NCBI GenBank assembly: GCA_937991945.1
Contig: CALKLO010000131.1
Coordinates: 1-39,407 of the forward strand
DNA length: 39,407 nt
Direction of reading: 5' to 3'
DNA from: an uncultured Granulosicoccus sp.
Lineage (GTDB): Bacteria > Pseudomonadota > Gammaproteobacteria > Granulosicoccales > Granulosicoccaceae
Below the pieces are notes generated by a model. The model did no database searches. It was not told the origin of the DNA and worked only from the letters and a program-made list of their open reading frames with translations. Positions 25,750 to 36,031 of this stretch are shown in pieces. Position 1 is the stretch's first letter; the number at the start of each line of letters is the position of its first letter. The position numbers and the translations under genes are program-made.

Positions 25750-26271
25750 ATGAGTTCAGTACCTGCCGACGTCACTTTGCCAACACCGGAATCCGTGTTG
25801 AGTGAGCACTCGATCGAGGAGATCGATGAGTGGCTTACCCGCTATCCGGACGATCAAAAGCAAAGCGCTGTGCTTGCCGCATTGAGTGTTGCGCAGCATC
25901 AAAATTTGGGTTGGCTTTCAACGGAACTCATGGATGCAGTTGCGGCCAAACTAGAGATGGCACCCATCGCTGTGTATGAAGTGGCTAGCTTCTATTCCAT
26001 GTTCGAAACTAAGCCTGTCGGTAAACATTGTGTGGCTATCTGCACGAACATCAGCTGCATGCTGATGGGGTCCGATACCATCGTTGAACATGTAGAAAAC
26101 AAATTCGGTATTAAGTTGGGTGATTCAACCAGCGACGGCAAAATCTATTTGAAAGTTGAAGAAGAGTGTTTGGCGGCGTGTTCGGGTGGACCCATGATGC
26201 AGGTTGATCATGTCTATCACACGCAGCTTACACCGCAAAAAGTGGATGAAATTCTCGATGCGCTTGATTAA
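25750..26271 (+). CDS. nuoE: NADH-quinone oxidoreductase subunit E
   Basis: NuoE is the 24-kDa [2Fe-2S] subunit (cluster N1a) of the NADH dehydrogenase module. The ligands are C98 and C103 (CTNISC) and C140 and C144 (CLAAC). EVASFYSMFETKPVGKH is a family signature. The 173-residue length is normal. It sits between nuoD and nuoF. Confidence 0.96.
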   Translation: MSSVPADVTLPTPESVLSEHSIEEIDEWLTRYPDDQKQSAVLAALSVAQHQNLGWLSTELMDAVAAKLEMAPIAVYEVASFYSMFETKPVGKHCVAICTNISCMLMGSDTIVEHVENKFGIKLGDSTSDGKIYLKVEEECLAACSGGPMMQVDHVYHTQLTPQKVDEILDALD

Positions 26272-26298
26272 TACAGATTCGAGAATAGGGGAGACACG

Positions 26299-27624
26299 AT
26301 GAGCGATATAGCGCTACCTGAAGGCCTCGCGCCAATGAATCAGGTTTGTTACACCACGTTGCAGTTCGATGAGCCGTGGACGTACGAAAACTATTTGGCC
26401 ATTGGTGGCTACAAAGCCTGGAACAGAATCCTCGAAGAGAAGTTGTCTCCAGACGACGTTGTTCAAATTGTAAAAGATTCCGGTTTGCGTGGCCGTGGTG
26501 GTGCAGGGTTTCCAACCGGTCTCAAGTGGAGCTTCATGCCTAAAAATGGCGGGCAAAGCTACTTTGTTATTAACTCTGACGAGTCAGAGCCCGGTACCTG
26601 CAAAGATCGCGATCTTATTCGTTTTAACCCGCACGCCTTAGTTGAAGGCATGTTGATTGGCAGCTACGCCATTCGCGCAACGGTTGCTTACAACTACATG
26701 CGCGGCGAGTTTATGGACCAAGTCTATAAGAACTTCATGCAAGCGATTAAAGATGCCTACGACAACGGTTGGGCTGGTACAGACATAAAAAGCAGTGGCA
26801 TTGATATTGAGGTGATAGGCACGTTGGGCGCAGGCGCCTACATTTGCGGCGAAGAAACCGCATTGCTCGAGTCACTTGAAGGAAAGAAGGGCCAGCCACG
26901 ATTTAAACCGCCATTTCCAGCAGGCTTTGGTTTGTATGGTCGCCCAACGACCATCAACAACACCGAGTCTGTAGCCAGTGTGCCAGCGATCATTCGCAAT
27001 GGCGCTGAGTGGTTCAAGGGTATGGGCATCGAAACAGCTGGTGGCCAGAAATGCTTTTCCGTATCAGGCCATGTCGCAAAGCCTGGTAACTTTGAAATTA
27101 ATTTAGGAACACCGTTTTCTACGCTGCTGGAACTAAGCGGTGGAATGAAAGACGGTATTCCTTTGAAAGCTGTTATTCCCGGTGGGTCTTCAGTGCCTGT
27201 TGTACCAGGAGATCTCATGATGACAACCAATATGGATTACGACTCCATTTCTAAGGTTGCTGGGTCCATGTTGGGTTCAGGTGCGGTCATCGTCATGAAC
27301 GAAACAACCGATATGGTGGTGGCTTTGCGCCGAATATCGCGCTTCTACTACTCTGAGAGCTGTGGGCAGTGCACACCTTGCCGTGAAGGAACAGGCTGGT
27401 TGTATCGCATGTTAACGCGTATCGTTGAAGGCAAAGGTTTGCCAGAAGATATCGATAAGCTCGAAGATGTCGCTGGCAAAATTGCTGGACGTACTATCTG
27501 TGCACTGGGTGATGCGGCGGCAATGCCGGTGCAGAGTTTTGTAAAACACTATCGGCACGAGTTCGAGTATTACATTCAAAACGGACGCAGTATGGTGTCC
27601 GACAAACTGGGAGCAGTCGCCTGA
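26299..27624 (+). CDS. nuoF: NADH-quinone oxidoreductase subunit F
   Basis: NuoF binds NADH and FMN and holds cluster N3. GRGGAGFPTG (65-74) and GAGAYICGEETALLESLEG form the nucleotide and flavin sites. The N3 ligands are C355, C358 and C361 (CGQCTPC) with C401 in TICALGD. The 441-residue length is normal. A ribosome binding site GGGGAGA lies just before the ATG. Confidence 0.97.
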   Translation: MSDIALPEGLAPMNQVCYTTLQFDEPWTYENYLAIGGYKAWNRILEEKLSPDDVVQIVKDSGLRGRGGAGFPTGLKWSFMPKNGGQSYFVINSDESEPGTCKDRDLIRFNPHALVEGMLIGSYAIRATVAYNYMRGEFMDQVYKNFMQAIKDAYDNGWAGTDIKSSGIDIEVIGTLGAGAYICGEETALLESLEGKKGQPRFKPPFPAGFGLYGRPTTINNTESVASVPAIIRNGAEWFKGMGIETAGGQKCFSVSGHVAKPGNFEINLGTPFSTLLELSGGMKDGIPLKAVIPGGSSVPVVPGDLMMTTNMDYDSISKVAGSMLGSGAVIVMNETTDMVVALRRISRFYYSESCGQCTPCREGTGWLYRMLTRIVEGKGLPEDIDKLEDVAGKIAGRTICALGDAAAMPVQSFVKHYRHEFEYYIQNGRSMVSDKLGAVA

Positions 27625-27683
27625 TCTATTATGTATAGATCAAGTCCGGCACCCGAAGCTGCCATTTTTGCGAAAATTGATAC

Positions 27684-30032
27684 ATGAGTGACGACACCAC
27701 AATTCAGATTACCGTTGACGGCACACCGCTGACAGCTCAGCGTGGACAAATGCTGATCGAGGTCACCGATGCTGCGGGTATCGATGTGCCGCGTTTCTGC
27801 TACCACAAGAAGCTATCGGTGGCAGCTAACTGCCGTATGTGCTTAGTTGAAGTAGAGAAAGCGCCAAAGCCCTTACCGGCCTGCGCTACACCGGTTATGC
27901 CAGACATGGTGGTTCACACCGCCTCTAAGCTTGCCAGAGCTGCGCAGAAAGGCACCATGGAATTTCTGCTAATCAATCACCCTCTCGATTGCCCCATTTG
28001 CGATCAAGGCGGCGAGTGTGAATTGCAAGATGTCGCCATGGGCTACGGCGGCGGTGCTTCTCAATACACAGAAGGCAAGCGCGTTGTTTTTGATAAGTAC
28101 ATCGGCCCCTTAATCGCAACTGAAATGACACGCTGCATCCACTGCACACGATGTGTTCGGTTCGGTGAAGAAATAGCAGGTATTCGTGAGTTGGGAGCGA
28201 CTGGGCGAGGCGAGAACGTTCGCATCGGCACCTATATTGAAAAATCAGTTGTCTCAGAGGTGTCTGGCAATGTCATTGATATTTGCCCAGTAGGTGCTTT
28301 GACAGCAAGACCCTCTCGTTACACCGCACGCTCATGGGAGTTGTCTCAGCAACCTTCTGTCTCTCCACATGACTCAGTGGGCTCCAATGTCTTCGTACAC
28401 CTAGATGGCACCACCATTAATCGGGTTGTGCCAAGAGAAAACGAATCTATCAATGAAGTCTGGATTGCCGATAGAGACCGCTTCAGCTACCAAGGTTTAA
28501 CGAATTCAGACAGACTTCAAACACCTATGGTGCGTGTTGATGGAGAGCTACAAGCGTGTGATTGGTCAACAGCGTTAGCCGCTGCGGCAGATCACGTGCG
28601 TCGCCAAGATTTAGGCGTTCTGGTCTCACCCAATGTGACACTTGAAGAATTGTATTTGAGTCAAAAGCTAGGCCGCGCTCTAGGTACAAACAATATTGAT
28701 CATCGTTTAGGTCAGTTAGATTTTACAGCGCAAGATGCAGCTCCAGTCATGCCTTGGTTAGGTATGCAGTTAAACGATCTAGAAACCCTAGATGCCGCAT
28801 TGTTGATCGGGTCCAACATACGTAAGGACCAACCTATAGCAGCACTTCGATTGCGTAAATCAGCTCTGAAGGGTGCCGCTATCAGCTTCATTAATCCTAA
28901 GCGTTTCGGTTTGCATTTCGACGCTTGCGAAAATATTGCTACACGATACGACCACATGGTGTCCGAGCTTCTATGCGTTGCTATGGCTTGCGGTGCTGAT
29001 GTCTCTGCAATGGCTGACATGCCGTCAACCGATGCTAACGAGCGCCATCAACGCATTGCCGACTCACTAAACAATGGTGAAAGGGCAGCGGTATTTCTTG
29101 GCAATATCTCAGTACAACATCCTTCGTACTCGCAGCTGCAATACTTAGCTGTGGCTATTGCCCGTAAAACCGGTGCAACACTCGGTATGTTGCCAGAACG
29201 TGCCAATACAGCAGGCGCTTGGTTGGCTGGCGCTGTACCGCATCGTGTAGCAGGTGGTAAGAAATCCTCTACCGAGGGTCTCAATGCACACGCCATGCTC
29301 GAAGCACCATTAGCCGCTTACTTGTTGGTTGGCTGCGAACTTGAGTTCGATGCCGCTAACCCGGCACAGGCACTGAGCAGTTTGAAAGGTGCGAGCAGTG
29401 TGGTTGCCATAAGCTCATACATGAGCGACAGCTTGCGTGAACATGCCGATGTCATTTTGCCATCAGCAACGTTTACTGAAACATTCGGAACCTATGTAAA
29501 TGCAACGGGTAACTGGCAGAGCGCTCGCGGTGTAACAGCACCTCCAGGTGATGCTCGACCCGCGTGGAAAATCTTTCGAGTCTTGGCCGATGAGCTTGAG
29601 ATCGATGGATTTACCTACGACAGCCCAGAAGCTGTCACCAAAGAGCTGCAAGGCCAATGTGGTGATGTGCAGCTAACGAATATGATTCAGTTCGATTCGG
29701 TTAAGGCATTTGAAGCACCAAGTACTGCTGCGTTACTCAGAGCAGGCGAGACGCCTATTTACGCAACTGACCCTATCGTTCGTCGTTCGCAGCCGTTGCA
29801 AAAGTCTTTGGACGGTAAGCAAGCGTTTGCTTTCATGGCCGATGCTGAATTGCAAAAATTGTCTTTGAAAGACGGTGATGTTGTCCAGATCAAACAAAAT
29901 GGTTCGGCAGTCTCCCTACCGAGCAAGCTGGATAACGACATTCCACTAGGATGCGTTTGGGTTCCTACGGGATTACCAGAAACGGCGGCTCTGGGTGAGT
30001 TGTTCGGCGAAATTGAGGTGAGTAGAGCTTAA
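27684..30032 (+). CDS. nuoG: NADH-quinone oxidoreductase subunit G
   Basis: NuoG is the 75-kDa iron-sulfur subunit. Ligands read directly: N1b at C39, C50, C53 and C67; N5 at H99, C103, C106 and C112; N4 at C151, C154, C157 and C201. The extra N7 cluster of E. coli and Thermus is missing: the matching stretch reads [11 protein letters not shown] (225-235) without cysteines. The 782-residue length is below the 908 of E. coli. A degenerate molybdopterin-oxidoreductase-like domain fills the C-terminal part. The stop overlaps the nuoH ATG by one base. Confidence 0.97.
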   Translation: MSDDTTIQITVDGTPLTAQRGQMLIEVTDAAGIDVPRFCYHKKLSVAANCRMCLVEVEKAPKPLPACATPVMPDMVVHTASKLARAAQKGTMEFLLINHPLDCPICDQGGECELQDVAMGYGGGASQYTEGKRVVFDKYIGPLIATEMTRCIHCTRCVRFGEEIAGIRELGATGRGENVRIGTYIEKSVVSEVSGNVIDICPVGALTARPSRYTARSWELSQQPSVSPHDSVGSNVFVHLDGTTINRVVPRENESINEVWIADRDRFSYQGLTNSDRLQTPMVRVDGELQACDWSTALAAAADHVRRQDLGVLVSPNVTLEELYLSQKLGRALGTNNIDHRLGQLDFTAQDAAPVMPWLGMQLNDLETLDAALLIGSNIRKDQPIAALRLRKSALKGAAISFINPKRFGLHFDACENIATRYDHMVSELLCVAMACGADVSAMADMPSTDANERHQRIADSLNNGERAAVFLGNISVQHPSYSQLQYLAVAIARKTGATLGMLPERANTAGAWLAGAVPHRVAGGKKSSTEGLNAHAMLEAPLAAYLLVGCELEFDAANPAQALSSLKGASSVVAISSYMSDSLREHADVILPSATFTETFGTYVNATGNWQSARGVTAPPGDARPAWKIFRVLADELEIDGFTYDSPEAVTKELQGQCGDVQLTNMIQFDSVKAFEAPSTAALLRAGETPIYATDPIVRRSQPLQKSLDGKQAFAFMADAELQKLSLKDGDVVQIKQNGSAVSLPSKLDNDIPLGCVWVPTGLPETAALGELFGEIEVSRA

Positions 30033-31045
30033 TGGATGCATTAATCCTTACTGTTATGACTCTACTCAAGATTGTCGCGGTCTTGGTGCCGTTGATCTTG
30101 TGTGTGGCTTACTTGACGCTTGCAGAGCGTAAAGTTATTGGATCGATGCAAGTACGGGTAGGACCTAACCGAGTTGGTTTTAAAGGTCTTGGGCAACCGT
30201 TTGCTGATGTGTTCAAGCTGATGTTCAAAGAAGTCATCATTCCTACTAATTCATCAAAATTTCTATTCCTCACAGCACCCATTTTGTCACTAGCACCGGC
30301 TGTGGCGGCTTGGGCTGTCATACCGTTCGCGGATGGTTGGGCAATTTCTGACGCTAATGCCGGGTTGCTCTACGTGCTCGCCATGACCTCCATCGGTGTA
30401 TACGGAGTCATCATTGCAGGTTGGGCGTCGAACTCTAAATATGCGTTTTTAGGTGCCATGCGATCTGCAGCGCAAATCGTAGCCTATGAAATAGCTATGG
30501 GTTTCGCACTTATTGGCGTTCTCATGATGTCTGGCAGTCTGAACTTGGGTGATATTGTTCGCGCTCAAAGCGGTGGCTTCTTCAACTGGTATCTGTTTCC
30601 ACTGTTTCCATTGGCCATTGTTTACTTCATATCCGGTGTGGCCGAAACGAACCGTGCACCGTTTGATGTTGCCGAGGGTGAGTCGGAAATTGTCGCAGGT
30701 TTTCACGTTGATTATTCCGGTATGGCATTCGCGCTGTTCTTCTTAGCCGAGTACGCCAACATGATTATGATTGCGGCGTTGGCAGCCATTCTGTTCTTGG
30801 GTGGGTGGATGTCGCCTATTGATGGATTTGGCGATGGTATTCACTGGTTCTTGATCAAGACAGCTGCCATGCTGTTTATATTTTTGTGGCTCAGAGCAAC
30901 GTTCCCTCGCTATCGCTATGACCAAATCATGCGATTGGGTTGGAAGGTGTTTATACCGGTCACGATTGTGTGGATAGCCGTTGTTGGGTTCGCCATTTAT
31001 TTCGAAGTGGGTCCTTGGTTCAGTTCCGTTCGCGGTGCTGGCTAG
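30032..31045 (+). CDS. nuoH: NADH-quinone oxidoreductase subunit H
   Basis: NuoH is the membrane subunit (ND1) that forms part of the quinone tunnel. The 337 residues contain the family signatures [40 protein letters not shown] and [16 protein letters not shown], with about eight helices. The ATG shares one base with the nuoG stop (TAATG), indicating coupled translation. Confidence 0.97.
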   Translation: MDALILTVMTLLKIVAVLVPLILCVAYLTLAERKVIGSMQVRVGPNRVGFKGLGQPFADVFKLMFKEVIIPTNSSKFLFLTAPILSLAPAVAAWAVIPFADGWAISDANAGLLYVLAMTSIGVYGVIIAGWASNSKYAFLGAMRSAAQIVAYEIAMGFALIGVLMMSGSLNLGDIVRAQSGGFFNWYLFPLFPLAIVYFISGVAETNRAPFDVAEGESEIVAGFHVDYSGMAFALFFLAEYANMIMIAALAAILFLGGWMSPIDGFGDGIHWFLIKTAAMLFIFLWLRATFPRYRYDQIMRLGWKVFIPVTIVWIAVVGFAIYFEVGPWFSSVRGAG

Positions 31046-31076
31046 TCATCAATAGACAAGGATTGAGAAGAGAAAC

Positions 31077-31568
31077 ATGACAGGACAAATCAGCAAGTAC
31101 ATTAAGAGCTTTACCTTATGGGAGCTGCTGAAAGGCATGAGCCTGACAGGTAAGTACTTTGTGTCTGGCAACATCACTATTCAGTATCCGGAAGAGAAGA
31201 CTCCTCAGTCTCATCGCTTTCGTGGATTACATGCACTGCGTCGTTACGCTAATGGCGAAGAGCGTTGCATTGCCTGTAAGTTGTGCGAAGCAGTATGTCC
31301 TGCACTAGCCATTACCATTGACTCCGAACAACGCGATGACGGTAGCCGCAGAACAACGCGCTATGACATCGATTTGTTTAAGTGTATTTTTTGTGGATTC
31401 TGCGAAGAGGCTTGCCCAGTAGACTCCATAGTAGAGACCCGTATTTTTGAATATCACTTCGAAAACCGAGGTGAACAGATCATGACCAAAGACAAATTAC
31501 TTGCCATTGGTGACAAATATGAAGCTCAAATCGCTGCCGACCGTGCAGCGGATTCAGCATTCCGATAA
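31077..31568 (+). CDS. nuoI: NADH-quinone oxidoreductase subunit I
   Basis: NuoI carries the two [4Fe-4S] clusters N6a and N6b. The ligands are C64, C67, C70 and C74 ([12 protein letters not shown]) and C103, C106, C109 and C113 ([12 protein letters not shown]). The N-terminal amphipathic helix (about 5-25) docks on the membrane arm. The 163-residue length is normal. Confidence 0.97.
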   Translation: MTGQISKYIKSFTLWELLKGMSLTGKYFVSGNITIQYPEEKTPQSHRFRGLHALRRYANGEERCIACKLCEAVCPALAITIDSEQRDDGSRRTTRYDIDLFKCIFCGFCEEACPVDSIVETRIFEYHFENRGEQIMTKDKLLAIGDKYEAQIAADRAADSAFR

Positions 31569-31605
31569 TTGATTTGCGCGTGTACGTTTACCTAAGGAAC
31601 ATCCA

Positions 31606-32214
31606 GTGACTTTCGAACTGTTCGTTTTCTATCTATTCGCGGCCATCATGATTTTTGCCGCGTCGCGTGTCATCTCAGTGCGCAACCCCGTGCATGCAGC
31701 CATGTATTTGGTGTTGACGTTTTTCACCTGCGCTGGCATCTGGTTGCTTCTGGAAGCAGAGTTTCTAGCCATGACGCTAGTGCTTGTTTACGTGGGTGCG
31801 GTCATGGTGCTATTCCTGTTTGTTGTCATGATGCTTGATGTCAACGTGGAACCCATGCGAGAAGGCTTTGTTAAATACCTGCCAGTGGGTTTGTTGGTGG
31901 GACTGATCATGCTTGTTGAGATGGTGTTTCTCATTACACAACGCTATTTCAAGTCTGAGCAATTCCCCATTCCTGAGCGCGCAAGTGCGGAAGGTATGAG
32001 CAACACGGAGTCGTTAGGGCGGTTGTTGTACAGCGAATACCTGTTTCAGTTTGAAATCGCTGCCATCATCTTGCTGGTTGCCATTGTTGCGGCCATCGCA
32101 TTGACTATGAGACGCCGACCAGAAACTAAATACCAAAAGCCTTCTGAGCAGATTGCCGCAAACAAGCAAGACCGTTTGCGAGTGGTTCAAATGCCTTCAG
32201 AAAAGCGTACTTGA
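31606..32214 (+). CDS. nuoJ: NADH-quinone oxidoreductase subunit J
   Basis: NuoJ (ND6) is a membrane subunit with five helices; the third is kinked by [18 protein letters not shown], which is seen here. [15 protein letters not shown] is another family hallmark. The start is GTG with AAGGAAC upstream. The 202 residues end in a basic soluble tail. nuoK begins 22 bases after the stop. Confidence 0.96.
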   Translation: MTFELFVFYLFAAIMIFAASRVISVRNPVHAAMYLVLTFFTCAGIWLLLEAEFLAMTLVLVYVGAVMVLFLFVVMMLDVNVEPMREGFVKYLPVGLLVGLIMLVEMVFLITQRYFKSEQFPIPERASAEGMSNTESLGRLLYSEYLFQFEIAAIILLVAIVAAIALTMRRRPETKYQKPSEQIAANKQDRLRVVQMPSEKRT

Positions 32215-32236
32215 TCGAGACGGATACCAGACAACT

Positions 32237-32542
32237 ATGATCACACTGTCTCATTACCTCACGTTAGGCGCTTTGCTATTTTGCCTAAGTGTTGTGGGTA
32301 TATTCCTTAATCGAAAAAACGTCATTATTCTGCTGATGTGCATCGAGTTGATGCTGCTATCGGTGAACATGAACTTCGTTGCGTTCTCTTACTTTCTGGG
32401 AGACGGAGCAGGGCAGATTTTCGTATTTTTCATTCTGACCGTCGCAGCGGCGGAGGCAGCCATCGGGCTTGCCATACTTGTGGTGTTGTTCCGTACGCGG
32501 TCCACCATCAATGTTGCAGACCTTGACGCACTGAAAGGCTAG
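32237..32542 (+). CDS. nuoK: NADH-quinone oxidoreductase subunit K
   Basis: NuoK (ND4L) is a three-helix antiporter-like subunit. The reading frame is open from 32153, inside nuoJ, but the ATG at 32237 gives the family-normal 101 residues beginning [14 protein letters not shown]. The conserved buried glutamates are seen in [16 protein letters not shown] and [13 protein letters not shown]. It lies five bases before nuoL. Confidence 0.96.
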   Translation: MITLSHYLTLGALLFCLSVVGIFLNRKNVIILLMCIELMLLSVNMNFVAFSYFLGDGAGQIFVFFILTVAAAEAAIGLAILVVLFRTRSTINVADLDALKG

Positions 32543-32547
32543 CCCAC

Positions 32548-34500
32548 GTGAAGCTATTTTATACACTCATCCCGCTAGCCCCTCTGATAGCGGCTATTGT
32601 CACGGGGCTCTTTGGTCGACGAATTGGTCGTGTCAATGCGCACCGCGTAACTATTGCAGGTGTAGCGTTTTCGCTTGCGCTCTCGGTATACGCTTTCTTC
32701 CACGTTGTCGTGGGAGGCGCAGCACCCTATAACGAGACGCTGTACACCTGGTTAATCAGCGGAAACATCAAGTTCGAAATTGGTTTTCTAGTCGACAACC
32801 TGACCGTCATGATGCTGTTGGTAGTGAACTTTGTATCGCTCATGGTGCATATCTACACCATTGGATACATGCACGATGACGACGGCTATCAACGGTTCTT
32901 CTGTTACATATCGCTGTTTACGTTCTCCATGCTTATGTTGGTCATGTCCAATAACTTCCTACAGCTGTTCTTTGGTTGGGAAGCAGTGGGTACGGTCTCC
33001 TACTTACTCATCGGTTTTTACTACAAGAAAGAGACTGCCATATTCGCGAATATGAAAGCCTTCTTGGTTAACCGCGTGGGCGATTTTGGTTTCGTCTTGG
33101 GTATCGCAGGCATTGTCATGTACACCAACAGCCTGGCGTACACCGATGCATTTGCAGCGGCACCGGGTCTTGTTGGGCAAACCATGAATATCGTGGGGTC
33201 CTACGAATGGGACGTACTAACTGTCTTGTGTATTTTGTTGTTCATCGGTGCGATGGGTAAGTCTGCACAAGCACCATTGCATGTCTGGTTACCAGACTCA
33301 ATGGAAGGTCCAACACCTATCTCAGCATTGATTCACGCAGCCACCATGGTCACTGCAGGCATTTTCATGGTGTCTCGCATGTCACCGATGTTTGAATTGT
33401 CCGAAACTGCATTGAGCTTCATTCTCATCATTGGCTCATTTACAGCTTTTTTCATGGGGCTGATTGGTATGGTGCAAAACGACATCAAGCGGGTTGTCGC
33501 CTACTCAACGCTTTCCCAGTTGGGATACATGACAGTTGCTTTGGGCGTCTCAGCTTATTCAGCTGCTATGTTCCACTTAATGACTCACGCTTTCTTCAAA
33601 GCGTTGCTTTTCTTGGCGGCAGGCTCGGTCATCATGGCCATGCACCATGAGCAAGATATTCGTAAGATGGGTGGACTTCGTAAAAAGATGCCCATCACTT
33701 ACTGGACCTGCTTGATCGGTACTCTGGCGCTAATCGGCTTCCCAGCGTTCTCGGGCTTTTTCTCAAAAGACATCATCATTGAAGCGGTTCATATGTCTAC
33801 GCTACCAGGCGCATCCATTGCATTTTGGGCAGTCTTGGGTGGTGTGTTTGTCACAGCGTTTTATTCCTTCCGTTTGTTCTTCTTGGTTTTCCACGGTAAA
33901 CCTCGCATGGACCAGGAAACGTTTGATCACGCGCATGAGTCACCTCGGGTGGTCACCATACCGCTAATCTTGTTAGCGATTCCTTCCGTTATCATTGGTT
34001 TGTTGACCGTGTCTGCAGTTGTATTCGGCGATTACTTCAAGGGTATTATTGACGTACTTCCGGCGCACGATGTCCTTGGCAAGCTAGGCGAGAACTACCA
34101 TGGTCCATGGCAGTTTGTTATTCATGCCTTCCAGACACCCGCTGTGTACATCGCATTTGCAGGCTTCGCGACGGCATTTCTCTTTTACATGATTGCCCCA
34201 TCAATTCCAGCCATGCTCGATTCGAAACTAGGGTTCTTACGACGAATTCTAGAAAATAAGTACGGCTTTGATGACTTCAACCAGGCTGTGTTTGCCCGCG
34301 GTAGTGTTCGCTTAGGCCATCAGCTTTGGGAGAAGGGCGATATGAAAATTATCGACGGTGCCTTAGTTAATGGTACGGCCAACAGTGTCGGCTTCTTTGC
34401 AGGCATTGCCCGTCATTTACAAAGCGGTATGTTGTTTCACTACGCGTTTGCCATGATCTTGGGCTTGTTAGCCATGTTGTCATGGTTTCTATTCGTCTGA
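32548..34500 (+). CDS. nuoL: NADH-quinone oxidoreductase subunit L
   Basis: NuoL (ND5) is the distal antiporter-like proton-pumping subunit with a long lateral helix at the C-terminus. The 650 residues include the GWEAVGTVSYLLIGFY signature with the conserved glutamate, the GAMGKSAQAPLHVWLPDSME lysine-containing helix, PTPISALIHAATMVTAG and AYSTLSQLGYM. The start is GTG. Confidence 0.97.
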   Translation: MKLFYTLIPLAPLIAAIVTGLFGRRIGRVNAHRVTIAGVAFSLALSVYAFFHVVVGGAAPYNETLYTWLISGNIKFEIGFLVDNLTVMMLLVVNFVSLMVHIYTIGYMHDDDGYQRFFCYISLFTFSMLMLVMSNNFLQLFFGWEAVGTVSYLLIGFYYKKETAIFANMKAFLVNRVGDFGFVLGIAGIVMYTNSLAYTDAFAAAPGLVGQTMNIVGSYEWDVLTVLCILLFIGAMGKSAQAPLHVWLPDSMEGPTPISALIHAATMVTAGIFMVSRMSPMFELSETALSFILIIGSFTAFFMGLIGMVQNDIKRVVAYSTLSQLGYMTVALGVSAYSAAMFHLMTHAFFKALLFLAAGSVIMAMHHEQDIRKMGGLRKKMPITYWTCLIGTLALIGFPAFSGFFSKDIIIEAVHMSTLPGASIAFWAVLGGVFVTAFYSFRLFFLVFHGKPRMDQETFDHAHESPRVVTIPLILLAIPSVIIGLLTVSAVVFGDYFKGIIDVLPAHDVLGKLGENYHGPWQFVIHAFQTPAVYIAFAGFATAFLFYMIAPSIPAMLDSKLGFLRRILENKYGFDDFNQAVFARGSVRLGHQLWEKGDMKIIDGALVNGTANSVGFFAGIARHLQSGMLFHYAFAMILGLLAMLSWFLFV

Positions 34501-34527
34501 TTATCACGCCCAATTGAGATTGAACCA

Positions 34528-36024
34528 TTGAGCTTCCCACTACTAAGTCTGACGATCTGGTTACCTATACTGGCCGGTTTTCTGATCATCGCCCTAGGTG
34601 ACGGTCCGGCGCGTAAGTTAGCTGCTGCCACATCCGTGTTGACCATGCTGGTCAGTTTGCCGCTGTACTTCGGATTCGATTCCAGTACCGCTGCCATGCA
34701 ATTCACAGAGACTGTGGCTTGGCTACCAAGTTTTGATATCAACTACGCAATAGGCGTTGATGGCATCTCTATGCCTCTGATCATCTTGACCACATTGATT
34801 AATGTGATTGTTGTGATTTCCGCTTGGGATGTCATCAAAGACAGACCTGCTATGTATCTGGGTGCCTTCTCGATCATGACAGGGCTCATGATCGGTGTGT
34901 TCTCAGCACTCGACGCAATCCTGTTTTATATCTTTTTCGAAGCCACACTCATTCCAATGTTCCTCATCATCGGAATTTGGGGCGGACCTCGACGTGTGTA
35001 TGCCACGGTTAAATTCTTTCTCTATACGTTCTTAGGTTCTGTGTTCATGCTCATAGCCTTGATCTACATGTACCAGCAAGGCGGTACGTTTAGCATTTTA
35101 GCTATGCATGAGTTGCCGCTGAACAAGGATCAGCAGTTTTGGATATTCCTGGCTTTCCTAGCAGCGTTTGCGGTCAAAATTCCTATGTGGCCAGTACACA
35201 CGTGGCTGCCTGATGCTCACGTGGAAGCACCAACAGCGGGTTCTGCAGTACTAGCGGCCATCATGTTGAAAATGGGCGGATACGGATTTTTGCGTTTCAG
35301 TTTGCCTGTCACACCGGATGCCAGTGGATTCATGGACACATTCATGATTGTCATATCGTTGGTGGCCATTGTGTACATAGGCTTTGTTGCGTTGGCGCAG
35401 CGAGATATGAAAAAGCTCATTGCTTATTCCTCGATATCTCACATGGGCTTCGTCACGCTGGGTATTTTCATTGCGTTCCGCTTAATAGCGAAAGGCGATG
35501 ATGCTGGTGTCGCCTTAGGTTTAGAGGGCGCTATCATCCAGATGGTGTCCCACGGTTTTATATCTGCGGCCATGTTCTTGTGTGTTGGCGTTATGTACGA
35601 TCGAATACACAGTCGCGAAATCGCAGACTACGGCGGTGTGATAAATACCATGCCTATCTTTGCCGCATTTATGGTGTTCTTCGCCATGGCAAACGCAGGC
35701 CTGCCGGGTACTTCTGGTTTCGTTGGTGAGTTCATGGTCATATTGGCCAGTTTCAAAGCCAATTTTTGGATTGCATTCTTAGCGGCTAGCACACTGATTT
35801 TGGGTGCTGCGTATACGCTATGGATGGTCAAGCGCGTCATCATGGGACCGATTGGCAATGACAAGGTGGCAGCTCTGACTGACATCAACCCTCGCGAGTT
35901 CTGGATGCTAGCTATCCTTGCAATATTTGTATTGCTAATAGGTGTCTGGCCGAACGTTATCGGTAGCGTGATGCACGCATCGATAGAGAATCTCGTGCAA
36001 CACATTTCAACCTCTAAGTACTGA
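34528..36024 (+). CDS. nuoM: NADH-quinone oxidoreductase subunit M
   Basis: NuoM (ND4) is the second antiporter-like proton-pumping subunit. The 498 residues contain FYIFFEATLIPMFLIIG with the key glutamate, FAVKIPMWPVHTWLPDAHVEAPT, AVLAAIMLKMGGYG and AYSSISHMGFV. The best start is a TTG at 34528, which gives SFPLLSLTIWLPILAG as the first helix; an ATG farther in would remove it. Confidence 0.96.
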   Translation: MSFPLLSLTIWLPILAGFLIIALGDGPARKLAAATSVLTMLVSLPLYFGFDSSTAAMQFTETVAWLPSFDINYAIGVDGISMPLIILTTLINVIVVISAWDVIKDRPAMYLGAFSIMTGLMIGVFSALDAILFYIFFEATLIPMFLIIGIWGGPRRVYATVKFFLYTFLGSVFMLIALIYMYQQGGTFSILAMHELPLNKDQQFWIFLAFLAAFAVKIPMWPVHTWLPDAHVEAPTAGSAVLAAIMLKMGGYGFLRFSLPVTPDASGFMDTFMIVISLVAIVYIGFVALAQRDMKKLIAYSSISHMGFVTLGIFIAFRLIAKGDDAGVALGLEGAIIQMVSHGFISAAMFLCVGVMYDRIHSREIADYGGVINTMPIFAAFMVFFAMANAGLPGTSGFVGEFMVILASFKANFWIAFLAASTLILGAAYTLWMVKRVIMGPIGNDKVAALTDINPREFWMLAILAIFVLLIGVWPNVIGSVMHASIENLVQHISTSKY

Positions 36025-36031
36025 GCGCCTC

